A DNA stretch of 64,000 bases from Marinobacter salexigens. Its GTDB lineage: Bacteria > Pseudomonadota > Gammaproteobacteria > Pseudomonadales > Oleiphilaceae. The position numbers were made by a program, and so were the translations under genes. Below the pieces are notes generated by a model, which was not told where the DNA came from, made no database searches, and saw only the letters and a program-made list of their open reading frames with translations. The stretch lies in NCBI RefSeq assembly GCF_002806945.1, contig NZ_NIHC01000004.1, positions 434,001-498,000 of the forward strand. The letters run 5' to 3'. Positions 34,984-41,977 of the stretch are shown here, one piece after another (position 1 is the stretch's first letter; each line of letters starts with the position of its first letter).

Positions 34984-35943
34984 TCAGCAGCTATTTGGTT
35001 TCCCTTTTTTTCTTAATGCGGCCCGGAGCGCTTTGCTTAAAGCATTCCAGCGGTTAACAATCAACGCCGCGAAGATCAATCCGCAACCGGCCAGTTGCAT
35101 GGGCGCCATGGTTTCGCCAAACCAGCCGGCCGCAAACAGCGAAACCCAAACCGGTTCCAGCACCAGAATCACCGCACCGTGGCTGTGGGTGGACAAGCTT
35201 TGGGCATAGGTTTGCACAAGGAATCGGCCTGCTGTGCCCACAATCGCACTGGCGAGTACCCACCAGATCAGCAGTGGAGGTGGGTTGGCGAATGTGGGCT
35301 GCCATGGCTCCATAAAGAGCGATTCAACCAGAGTAAGCGTTCCAACGGTAAGTAACGCAATGGCGGTCAGGGGCAGTGCGGGGATGCGGCGCTTTTCGAT
35401 GGATTCGCCTTTACGATTGATCGCCGTTCGCTGATTGGCTGCCCGCGTATTGAGTGTAAAGTACAAAGCAAAAATGGTTGCGGCTACCACAAAGAAAACC
35501 TGGCCTGCTTCCGGTTTAAAGCCGTTTTTAAGGGATAGTAGAGCCAGCCCCGCTATGGCAACCGGAATAGCAAACCAGGTACTTGCCGGTTGCGCTTCTT
35601 TAAAAACGATACGCGCGATAATTGGTACAATCACCACACCCAGGCTCGTGAGAAAGGCGCCTTCCCCCATACTTGTGCCGTGAAACAGCCCCATCACCCA
35701 AAAGCTCATGGCAATGCCAAACACCAGGCCAACGCCAATCCCACGCTTTAGTTGATCCACATCCAGGCGCGCCAGTGAGCGCCACGCAAACAAAGCCAGA
35801 AACCCGCCCGCAATCAGAAAGCGAAGTGCCATAAACAGCAAGGGCGGCATCAGCAGGATGGCTTCTTTCGAAAAAATCCAGCTTACAGCGGCAAGCAGGG
35901 TGACTGTTACAAGAAGCAGGTCAGATTTATGGGCGTCAGACAT
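34984..35943 (-). CDS. DMT superfamily (EamA) transporter
   Basis: A 319-residue integral membrane protein with ten predicted helices in two repeated EamA halves (about residues 8-140 and 165-305), the layout of drug/metabolite transporters. SMGEGAFLTSLGVVIVPIIARIVF closes the first half and GAVILVLEPVWVSLFAAGWFGETMAPMQLAGCGLI closes the second, both in the expected conserved places. The substrate cannot be read from the sequence. A basic tail (KALRAALRKKGKP) ends the protein. Confidence 0.9.
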   Translation of the reverse strand: MSDAHKSDLLLVTVTLLAAVSWIFSKEAILLMPPLLFMALRFLIAGGFLALFAWRSLARLDVDQLKRGIGVGLVFGIAMSFWVMGLFHGTSMGEGAFLTSLGVVIVPIIARIVFKEAQPASTWFAIPVAIAGLALLSLKNGFKPEAGQVFFVVAATIFALYFTLNTRAANQRTAINRKGESIEKRRIPALPLTAIALLTVGTLTLVESLFMEPWQPTFANPPPLLIWWVLASAIVGTAGRFLVQTYAQSLSTHSHGAVILVLEPVWVSLFAAGWFGETMAPMQLAGCGLIFAALIVNRWNALSKALRAALRKKGKPNSC

Positions 35944-36118
35944 TGAGTGAGAACTTCAGTTTGGGGAAAGTAAGTATTCCGGCAATGTATAGTTAGCGAA
36001 CTAAAAAAGAAAGGTGACTTTCGGTGTATTTGTCTCAGCCAACTCTGTGCATAAAGCCGTATCTAAGATACATTCAAGATTAACCTACTTTCCGGGCAAG
36101 CTAGCAAAGGTGAGAATC

Positions 36119-36535
36119 ATGCGTTACCTGCAGACATTCAACAACCGGCTGCGGCAGATGCGTGAAGCCGAGTGTCTATCCTTCCAGGATGTTGCTGAGA
36201 TCTGCGGGGTCGATGAGGCGCAGGTAAAAAGCTGGGAGGCCGTGGATGCGAGGCAGCGCTCTTATCCTGATCTATCAGCGTTGTTGGACTTCTGCATAAA
36301 AACCGAAACCCCTTTGGAAGACTTGTTAGACCTCGCGGAGCCTGGGGGGGAGGGCCAGCTTGAATTGTTGGGGTTGGCCTTCAGCAACAGCGACGACCTT
36401 TCGGTAGCGTTGAAAGAACTGGAACAGGAGATAAACCGGGTTCAGTTGTCAGAACAAGAGGTGGAACTGCTGCGCCGGTTCCGCAAGACAACTGCGGAGA
36501 ACCGGCGCATGATTTTGCAGATTCTGGGTGCCTGA
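36119..36535 (+). CDS. Small XRE-type helix-turn-helix protein
   Basis: A 138-residue cytoplasmic protein. The N-terminal half (about residues 5-62) fits an HTH_XRE fold: FNNRLRQMREAECLSFQDVAEICGVDEAQVKSWEAV. The C-terminal half is Glu/Leu-rich and helical, with VALKELEQEINRVQLSEQEVELLRRFRKT, suggesting dimerisation. I start at ATG 36119 after AAGGTGAG; the in-frame upstream extension from 36014 is not needed. It is convergent with galU and has no evident operon partner. Likely a transcription regulator; targets are unknown. Confidence 0.82.
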   Translation: MRYLQTFNNRLRQMREAECLSFQDVAEICGVDEAQVKSWEAVDARQRSYPDLSALLDFCIKTETPLEDLLDLAEPGGEGQLELLGLAFSNSDDLSVALKELEQEINRVQLSEQEVELLRRFRKTTAENRRMILQILGA

Positions 36536-36570
36536 GCGCGCTTGATGCCGGCCCAGGCTCGCCATAGATC

Positions 36571-37407
36571 CTATTTTTTCTTGTAAATATTCTCGTAAAC
36601 GTGATTGGTTGCTTCTACAAAGCCATCAATGCTGCCGCAATCAAAGCGCCGGCCCTTGAATTTGTAGGCCAGCACGCAGCCATTCTTCGCCTGTTCTAGC
36701 AGCGCATCGGTAATCTGGATCTCGCCATTCTTACCCGCCGGAGTGCGCTCCAGAATATCGAAGATGTCCGGGGTCAGAATGTAGCGACCAATGATCGCCA
36801 GGTTACTTGGGGCGTCTTCCGGTGCAGGCTTTTCAACCATATCTGTCACGCGATAAAGCCCGTCTTTCATGGATTCGCCAGCAATAACGCCGTACTTGTG
36901 AGTTTCATCCGCCGGCACTTCTTCAATGGCAACAATGGAGCAGCGGAACTGATTGTAAAGCTTAACCATCTGCGCCAGCACGCCATCCTCACCTTCGTTC
37001 GGGCCAACACAAAAGTCGTCTGCAAGCACAACAGCGAACGGGTTATCGCCCATCAGGTTGCGACCACTAAGAATCGCATGGCCCAGTCCCTTCATTTCAA
37101 TCTGGCGGGTGAACGCAAAGGTGTTGTTGTCGATCAGGTCTCGTATAGAAGAAAGCAGGCCTTCTTTTCCAGAACCGGCAATCTGATGCTCCAGTTCGTA
37201 GCTAATATCAAAATGGTCTTCAATGGCGCGCTTGCCGCGGCCGGTTACAAAGCCAAACTCATGAATGCCGGCTTCAGAGGCTTCTTCAACCCCGTACTGC
37301 ACCAGAGGTTTGTTAACAATCGGCAGGATTTCTTTCGGCATCGCCTTGGTAGCAGGCAGGAAACGGGTACCGTAACCGGCAACCGGGAAGAGGCACTTCT
37401 TGATCAT
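36571..37407 (-). CDS. galU: UTP-glucose-1-phosphate uridylyltransferase GalU
   Basis: GalU makes UDP-glucose, the donor for lipopolysaccharide, exopolysaccharide and UDP-glucuronate. The 278-residue protein begins IKKCLFPVAGYGTRFLPATKAMPKEILPIVNKP in outline, the nucleotide-binding signature, with the PLVQYGVEEA segment, VLADDFCVGP near residue 128 and DMVEKPAPEDAPSN near 190. Length fits the short bacterial GalU family. It likely supplies precursors for the polysaccharide cluster in this window and substrate towards the epimerase at 30730 (inference). Confidence 0.96.
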   Translation of the reverse strand: MIKKCLFPVAGYGTRFLPATKAMPKEILPIVNKPLVQYGVEEASEAGIHEFGFVTGRGKRAIEDHFDISYELEHQIAGSGKEGLLSSIRDLIDNNTFAFTRQIEMKGLGHAILSGRNLMGDNPFAVVLADDFCVGPNEGEDGVLAQMVKLYNQFRCSIVAIEEVPADETHKYGVIAGESMKDGLYRVTDMVEKPAPEDAPSNLAIIGRYILTPDIFDILERTPAGKNGEIQITDALLEQAKNGCVLAYKFKGRRFDCGSIDGFVEATNHVYENIYKKK

Positions 37408-37707
37408 TTGATTCGTCCTTTGGTCGGGATTCGTGGCAGGTCCATAATTTCGGAGAGTTTACCAAGTTATCCGCCCGAATGGAGAGGGCAAACAGGCTTC
37501 ATTGCGTTTTGCTAACCAACAGCACGGGTCGGGGTCTTGTAAAGGCATGATGATGACATTTGAGGTATTACTTGTAAGTGTCGCCATAACCTACTGTTTT
37601 ATCGATTATTAAAATTGTAAGTTTTGGAAATAGACACTGGATTCTCCAGCCTCATTTTTTTAGAGTGCTGAGGCGGATCTTTTAAGAATCTTTATCGTGA
37701 TTTTACT
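37408..37707. other. Intergenic region without recognised gene
   Basis: This 300-base AT-rich gap separates the divergent galU and TpsB-like genes and must hold both promoters. I see no tRNA, no terminator and no convincing sigma-54 site; the open frames across it are short and lack family resemblance. Confidence 0.6.
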
Positions 37708-38877
37708 GTGCTGAGGCTTTGCGTGAGAACCATTCTGCTGGCAACCATGATTTTTGGCATTGCTGCTGGCCAGGCTTCAGCTAACAACGTGAAGTCTCGC
37801 GGCGAGTCGCCCTTATGGGATCTGTATCCGGCCGATCTTCTCCAGTCTGTTACGCAATATGTCGCTTCACATGTTGAGTTTTCCGGTGACTCCAGCCAGA
37901 GCAACGACAGAGCCAATGGTCGACTGAACCTGACCAGCAATAACCTGATCTGGTCCCAGCACGTGCTTGGCCTGGATTTTAGTGACTCAGTGGCAAGAGA
38001 AGGGAGTGCCGAGTCTACGACGCTGGCGTTGCGTTATTCGTTCCCACTGGCGGGAAGTGATTTCCGGATAGACCTTGAAAACCGGGATTATGCCGGTGCG
38101 GTGAGCGATTCCGGGCAGCGTTACGATACCTATGGTGAGCGGCGTAACCTCAGGGTAACTGGAAAACGAGGGCTCTGGTCATGGCAAGGCGTTGAGTTGG
38201 GCAGTGTGTTTTCCCACGCCAGTAGCCGAAGCAGTGCCTTCGAAGACGAAATATGGGTAGAGGATGCCTCTCACCAGCTTTCCAGCTTCGGGCTTCAAGG
38301 CAAGGCCTCGCGAGCATTGGTCGGCGGCTTTTTCGCTACAACGTCTTTAACGGCAATCGGCGGGCTGGATTCAGAAGAGACAACAGGTGCTTCAGGCTAC
38401 AGCAGTGATTCTGATGGTTTCCACAAATTGGCAGTGGAGGCGTCTCTTAGCCGCGAAGTGTTGAGCTGGAATCTTGGCCTGAACGGGCGATATCAGTTTG
38501 CACCGGGAGACTTACCCTCCTCCGAGTACATGGTCGTGGCCGGGCCAAGCCTTATGCGGGGGTTTAATGGCCAGACTGTACGGGTTGTTGAAGGTGGCTT
38601 GCTGCGGTTGAATGCACGCAGTCCTGGCTACCACTGGCCGTATGCATCCGAGCTTAACTCCTCGATCACATTATCCCTGCTACAAGGCTGGGCACCCTAT
38701 TCGGAGGCACAGTCAGACCGTTTTGGCAGCACCAGTGCTGGCGAGATCTCGTTACAGTTGTATTCCAGAGATTTTCGTGCAGACCTGAGTGTTGGGCAAA
38801 TGCTTGATGCCTCCAATAGCGCGATCCTCATGCCCACCAGCCCGGATCTTTCCTTTTCCATTTCAGTCGACATCTGA
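37708..38877 (+). CDS. TpsB/ShlB-like outer-membrane barrel lacking POTRA domains
   Basis: A 389-residue exported protein. The hydrophobic start (ILLATMIFGIAAGQASA) is a signal peptide, and beta-strand-rich sequence begins almost at once. Residues about 200-310 match the barrel of two-partner secretion transporters (ShlB/FhaC/HecB): a LSREVLSWNLGLNGRYQFAPGDLPSSEYM strand pair followed by VVAGPSLMRGFNGQTV, where RGF corresponds to the conserved VRGY/F motif of loop L6 in Omp85-type barrels, then VEGGLLRLNARSP. Full TpsB proteins have about 550 residues with two POTRA domains before the barrel; there is no room for them here. The start is uncertain: GTG 37708, GTG 37723 or ATG 37747. Confidence 0.7.
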   Translation: MLRLCVRTILLATMIFGIAAGQASANNVKSRGESPLWDLYPADLLQSVTQYVASHVEFSGDSSQSNDRANGRLNLTSNNLIWSQHVLGLDFSDSVAREGSAESTTLALRYSFPLAGSDFRIDLENRDYAGAVSDSGQRYDTYGERRNLRVTGKRGLWSWQGVELGSVFSHASSRSSAFEDEIWVEDASHQLSSFGLQGKASRALVGGFFATTSLTAIGGLDSEETTGASGYSSDSDGFHKLAVEASLSREVLSWNLGLNGRYQFAPGDLPSSEYMVVAGPSLMRGFNGQTVRVVEGGLLRLNARSPGYHWPYASELNSSITLSLLQGWAPYSEAQSDRFGSTSAGEISLQLYSRDFRADLSVGQMLDASNSAILMPTSPDLSFSISVDI

Positions 38878-38936
38878 CAGACGCTTGCCGATAAGACTGC
38901 CATTCTGTGGTGTCCAAAGCCTCATTCAGCTATGGA

Positions 38937-39021
38937 TTGTTTACAAAATAGACGGCGGATTGTTGACAATAGTGAGTATTATGAGTAGATTTTGTCACTA
39001 TCACGTCAACATTGTCGACAA
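38937..39021 (+). promoter_or_regulatory. prp operon promoter with GntR-type operators
   Basis: Three TTGTnnACAA boxes lie before the regulator gene: TTGTTTACAA (38937-38946), TTGTTGACAA (38960-38969) and the perfect palindrome TTGTCGACAA (39012-39021, three bases before the ATG). A promoter TTGACA-N17-TAGATT (38963-38968, 38986-38991) is embedded, its -35 box inside the second operator. A fourth box, TTGTCTACAA, lies inside the regulator's coding region at 39075-39084. The layout implies autorepression of the regulator and of the downstream operon. Confidence 0.65.
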
Positions 39022-39024
39022 ACT

Positions 39025-39705
39025 ATGCTGGACACTGCACCACAAACCTACACGCGAGCAGATGAAGCCTTTGATTGTCTACAAACGGCAATCGTAAAAG
39101 GCGATCTTGCTCCGGGTGACAAAATCGGCGAGCTGGATCTCTGCTCCCGCTTCGATCTGACCCGCGGCCCGCTCCGGGAGGCCCTTGGCCGGCTCGAGTC
39201 CCGCGGACTTTTGGTGCGACGCCCCCATGCGGGGGTGCGAGTGGTGTCGCTAAGCGCGTCGGAACTAGTGGAGTTGTACCGCATACGGGAAGTCATGGAA
39301 GGCCTCGCCGCACGCCAGGCTGCAGAACGCATGACCGACCAGGAAATTGCCGACCTGCGGGCTACGCTCGATGCCCACGAAACCATGATCGACGAAGCTC
39401 ATGGACAGGCCTATTATCAGGCTGAAGGGGATTACGATTTTCACCACCGCATCGCCACGGGCAGCCGGAACACCAAGCTTGCTCAAATGTTACTGGGTGA
39501 CCTCTATTACATGGTGCGAATGTACCGCTATCGATTAAGCACCTCTGCGGGACGCCCCCATCGAGCCCTTGGGGAACACCGCCGTATACTTGAAGCCATT
39601 GCCCAACGCGATGGAGAGCTCGCAGAATTTCTGATGAAAAGACACATCAACGCCGCTCGTAAAAATATCGAGAAAAAGATTCAGGAAGGCGTTTTAACTA
39701 TCTGA
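39025..39705 (+). CDS. GntR-family (FCD domain) regulator of the methylcitrate operon
   Basis: A 226-residue GntR-type regulator. The N-terminal winged helix (about residues 8-75) contains LQTAIVKGDLAPGDKIGELDLCSRFDLTRGPLREALGRLESRGLL in outline. The C-terminal FCD domain has metal- or ligand-binding residues in YRIREVMEGLAARQAAERM, DYDFHHRIATGSRN and GEHRRILEAI. ATG 39025 is preferred to an in-frame TTG at 38992, which would place an operator inside the gene. Its position directly before prpB-prpC makes it the likely propionate or methylcitrate-responsive repressor. Confidence 0.92.
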   Translation: MLDTAPQTYTRADEAFDCLQTAIVKGDLAPGDKIGELDLCSRFDLTRGPLREALGRLESRGLLVRRPHAGVRVVSLSASELVELYRIREVMEGLAARQAAERMTDQEIADLRATLDAHETMIDEAHGQAYYQAEGDYDFHHRIATGSRNTKLAQMLLGDLYYMVRMYRYRLSTSAGRPHRALGEHRRILEAIAQRDGELAEFLMKRHINAARKNIEKKIQEGVLTI

Positions 39706-39737
39706 TGGCACCAACCATTTAAAGAGAAGGAATAAGC

Positions 39738-40625
39738 ATGGCGAACAAACTATCCCCGGGCGCGCGTTTTCGCAAAGCCCTGAACGACAACAAGCCCCTG
39801 CAGATCGTAGGTACCATTAACGCATACGCCGCCATGATGGCCGAACGAGTAGGGCACCAGGCTATCTACTTGTCTGGCGGCGGTGTGGCGAACGCCTCTT
39901 ATGGCTTGCCGGATCTGGGCATGACCAGTCTGAACGATGTGATAGAAGATGTACGTCGCATCACTGCCGCAACCGACCTGCCGTTGCTGGTAGATATCGA
40001 TACGGGTTGGGGTGGCGCGTTCAACATTGCTCGCACTATCCAGCAGATGGAACGTGCTGGTGCCGCCGCGGTTCACATTGAAGACCAGGTAGCTCAAAAG
40101 CGTTGCGGACACCGCCCAAACAAAGAAATTGTCTCCAAAGAAGAAATGGTTGACCGTATCAAAGCGGCTGCCGATGCTCGTGAAGACAAAGACTTCTTCA
40201 TCATGGCCCGCACCGACGCCTTCCAGAAAGAAGGCCTGGAAGCAGCCATCGATCGCGCCAAGGCCTGCATCGAAGCGGGTGCGGATGGCATTTTCGCAGA
40301 AGCGGTGACTGAGCTGGAACACTACAAGGCGTTCTCGGAAGCTCTGGGCGACGTACCTTTGCTGGCGAACATCACCGAATTTGGCGCCACACCGCTGTAT
40401 AATCGTAAAGAGCTGGGCGAGTCCGGTGCCGCAATGGTTCTATACCCGCTTAGCGCTTTCCGCGCCATGAACAAAGCGGCGGTTACTGTTTACGAGAACA
40501 TTCTTGAGAAGGGCGATCAGAAAGACGTAGTTGATCTGATGCAGACCCGTATGGAACTCTACGATTACCTGAACTATCACGACTTCGAGCAGAAGCTGGA
40601 TCAACTTTTCCAGCAGTCAAAATAA
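39738..40625 (+). CDS. prpB: 2-methylisocitrate lyase PrpB
   Basis: PrpB cleaves 2-methylisocitrate to pyruvate and succinate, the last step of the methylcitrate cycle for propionate. The 295-residue protein of the isocitrate lyase/PEP mutase superfamily shows [17 protein letters not shown] near residue 86, the catalytic loop [13 protein letters not shown] near 120, [13 protein letters not shown] near 157 and [13 protein letters not shown] near 210. AGAAGGAA precedes the ATG. prpC follows 17 bases later. Confidence 0.97.
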   Translation: MANKLSPGARFRKALNDNKPLQIVGTINAYAAMMAERVGHQAIYLSGGGVANASYGLPDLGMTSLNDVIEDVRRITAATDLPLLVDIDTGWGGAFNIARTIQQMERAGAAAVHIEDQVAQKRCGHRPNKEIVSKEEMVDRIKAAADAREDKDFFIMARTDAFQKEGLEAAIDRAKACIEAGADGIFAEAVTELEHYKAFSEALGDVPLLANITEFGATPLYNRKELGESGAAMVLYPLSAFRAMNKAAVTVYENILEKGDQKDVVDLMQTRMELYDYLNYHDFEQKLDQLFQQSK

Positions 40626-40642
40626 TTAGAGGAGAGACATCC

Positions 40643-41773
40643 ATGGCAGAAGCAAAGAAATTAGGTGGCGCAGGCCTTCGCGGGCAAGTCGCTGGTGAAA
40701 CCGCACTGTGTACCGTTGGTAAAACCGGAACTGGCCTCACCTATCGTGGTTACGACGTAAGCGATCTGGCAGATAACGCCCAGTTTGAAGAGGTAGCTTA
40801 TCTGCTGCTGCGCGGCAAGTTGCCCAACCAGCAGGAACTGGATGCTTACAAGAAGAAGCTCCAGAGCCTGCGTGGGCTGCCTGCAGCACTGAAAACTGTT
40901 CTTGAGCAGATCCCCAAGGATGCTCACCCCATGGACGTAATGCGCACCGGCGCCTCCATGCTGGGCAACCTGGAAACCGAACAGGACTTCAGCGAGCAAG
41001 ACGACAAAATCGACCGCATGCTGGCCCTGTTCCCATCCATCATCACCTACTGGTACCGCTTCGCCCATGAAGGCGTACGCATAGAAACAGAAAGTGATGT
41101 GGACTCCATCGGTGGCCACTTCCTCGAATTGCTCCACGGCAAAAAGCCCAGCAAGCTGCACGAGCGGGTGATGAACGTCTCCCTGATTCTCTACGCAGAG
41201 CACGAATTCAACGCCTCCACCTTCACGGCTCGTGTATGTGCATCCACGCTGTCTGACATCCACAGTTGCGTAACTGGCGCTATTGGCTCCCTGCGAGGCC
41301 CACTGCACGGCGGTGCCAACGAAGCGGCCATGGAACTGATTCAGAAATTCCAGACCCCTGAGGAAGCAGAAGAAGGCTTGATGGGCATGCTGGAGCGCAA
41401 GGAAAAGATCATGGGCTTTGGCCACGCGATCTACAGCGAATCCGATCCGCGCAACGTGATCATCAAGAAGTGGTCAGAAAAGCTGGCTAAAGAAGTAGGG
41501 GATACGGTTCTGTACCCGGTATCCGTACGCTGTGAAGAAGTGATGTGGCGCGAGAAGAAACTGTTCTGTAACGCAGACTTCTTCCATGCCTCGACTTACC
41601 ACTTCATGGGCATCCCGACTGAACTCTTCACGCCGATCTTTGTTATGTCCCGCGTATCCGGCTGGACGGCACACGTGAAAGAGCAGCGTGAAAACAACCG
41701 GATTATTCGCCCAAGTGCAGAATACACAGGGCCGGAGCATGCTGAGTGGGTGCCGATTGAAAAACGTGCTTGA
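40643..41773 (+). CDS. prpC: 2-methylcitrate synthase PrpC
   Basis: PrpC condenses propionyl-CoA with oxaloacetate. The 376-residue protein is a short citrate-synthase family member with GLRGQVAGETALCTVGKTGTGLTYRGYDV in outline at the start, the catalytic His segments SLRGPLHGGANEAAME near residue 218 and IMGFGHAIYSESDPR near 255, and an ending typical of PrpC (ENNRIIRPSAEYTGPE). GAGGAGAG precedes the ATG. Twelve bases after its stop a REP-like repeat begins. Confidence 0.97.
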   Translation: MAEAKKLGGAGLRGQVAGETALCTVGKTGTGLTYRGYDVSDLADNAQFEEVAYLLLRGKLPNQQELDAYKKKLQSLRGLPAALKTVLEQIPKDAHPMDVMRTGASMLGNLETEQDFSEQDDKIDRMLALFPSIITYWYRFAHEGVRIETESDVDSIGGHFLELLHGKKPSKLHERVMNVSLILYAEHEFNASTFTARVCASTLSDIHSCVTGAIGSLRGPLHGGANEAAMELIQKFQTPEEAEEGLMGMLERKEKIMGFGHAIYSESDPRNVIIKKWSEKLAKEVGDTVLYPVSVRCEEVMWREKKLFCNADFFHASTYHFMGIPTELFTPIFVMSRVSGWTAHVKEQRENNRIIRPSAEYTGPEHAEWVPIEKRA

Positions 41774-41785
41774 GTGAATTGAATA

Positions 41786-41950
41786 CCCCCTCTCCCCCAG
41801 CCCCTCTCCCGCGAGGGGAGAGGGGAGTTGAATTGCAGTTTCGCTTCCCGAAGGAGAGCGAAGCTGAGCTACCAGTTCCGAGCTCTCAGAAGATGGGAGT
41901 CTAGTCTTTATCCCCTCTCCCCTCGCGGGAGAGGGCTAGGGAGAGGGGGC
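41786..41950. repeat. Paired inverted REP-like element between prpC and acnD
   Basis: Two GC-rich, 39-41-base copies (41786-41826 and 41912-41950) stand in opposite orientation around an 85-base unique core. Each can fold: in the first, CCCCTCTCCC pairs with GGGGAGAGGG around a GCGA loop, and the second is close to its reverse complement. This is the organisation of bacterial interspersed mosaic elements or REPINs. A similar pair lies in the acnD-prpF gap, with a different core. It probably stabilises or attenuates the operon messenger (inference). Confidence 0.8.
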
Positions 41951-41977
41951 CAACACATTCCGATCAAGAGTATCTCC

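Noticed and set aside
37521..37545. GG-N10-GC spacing upstream of the TpsB-like gene
   Set aside because: The spacing fits sigma-54 but the -12 element is AGGC rather than TTGC.
41828..41977. N-terminal extension of acnD with an RGRGLGRGG-like sequence
   Set aside because: These codons come from the REP-like repeat; the family start is at 41978.
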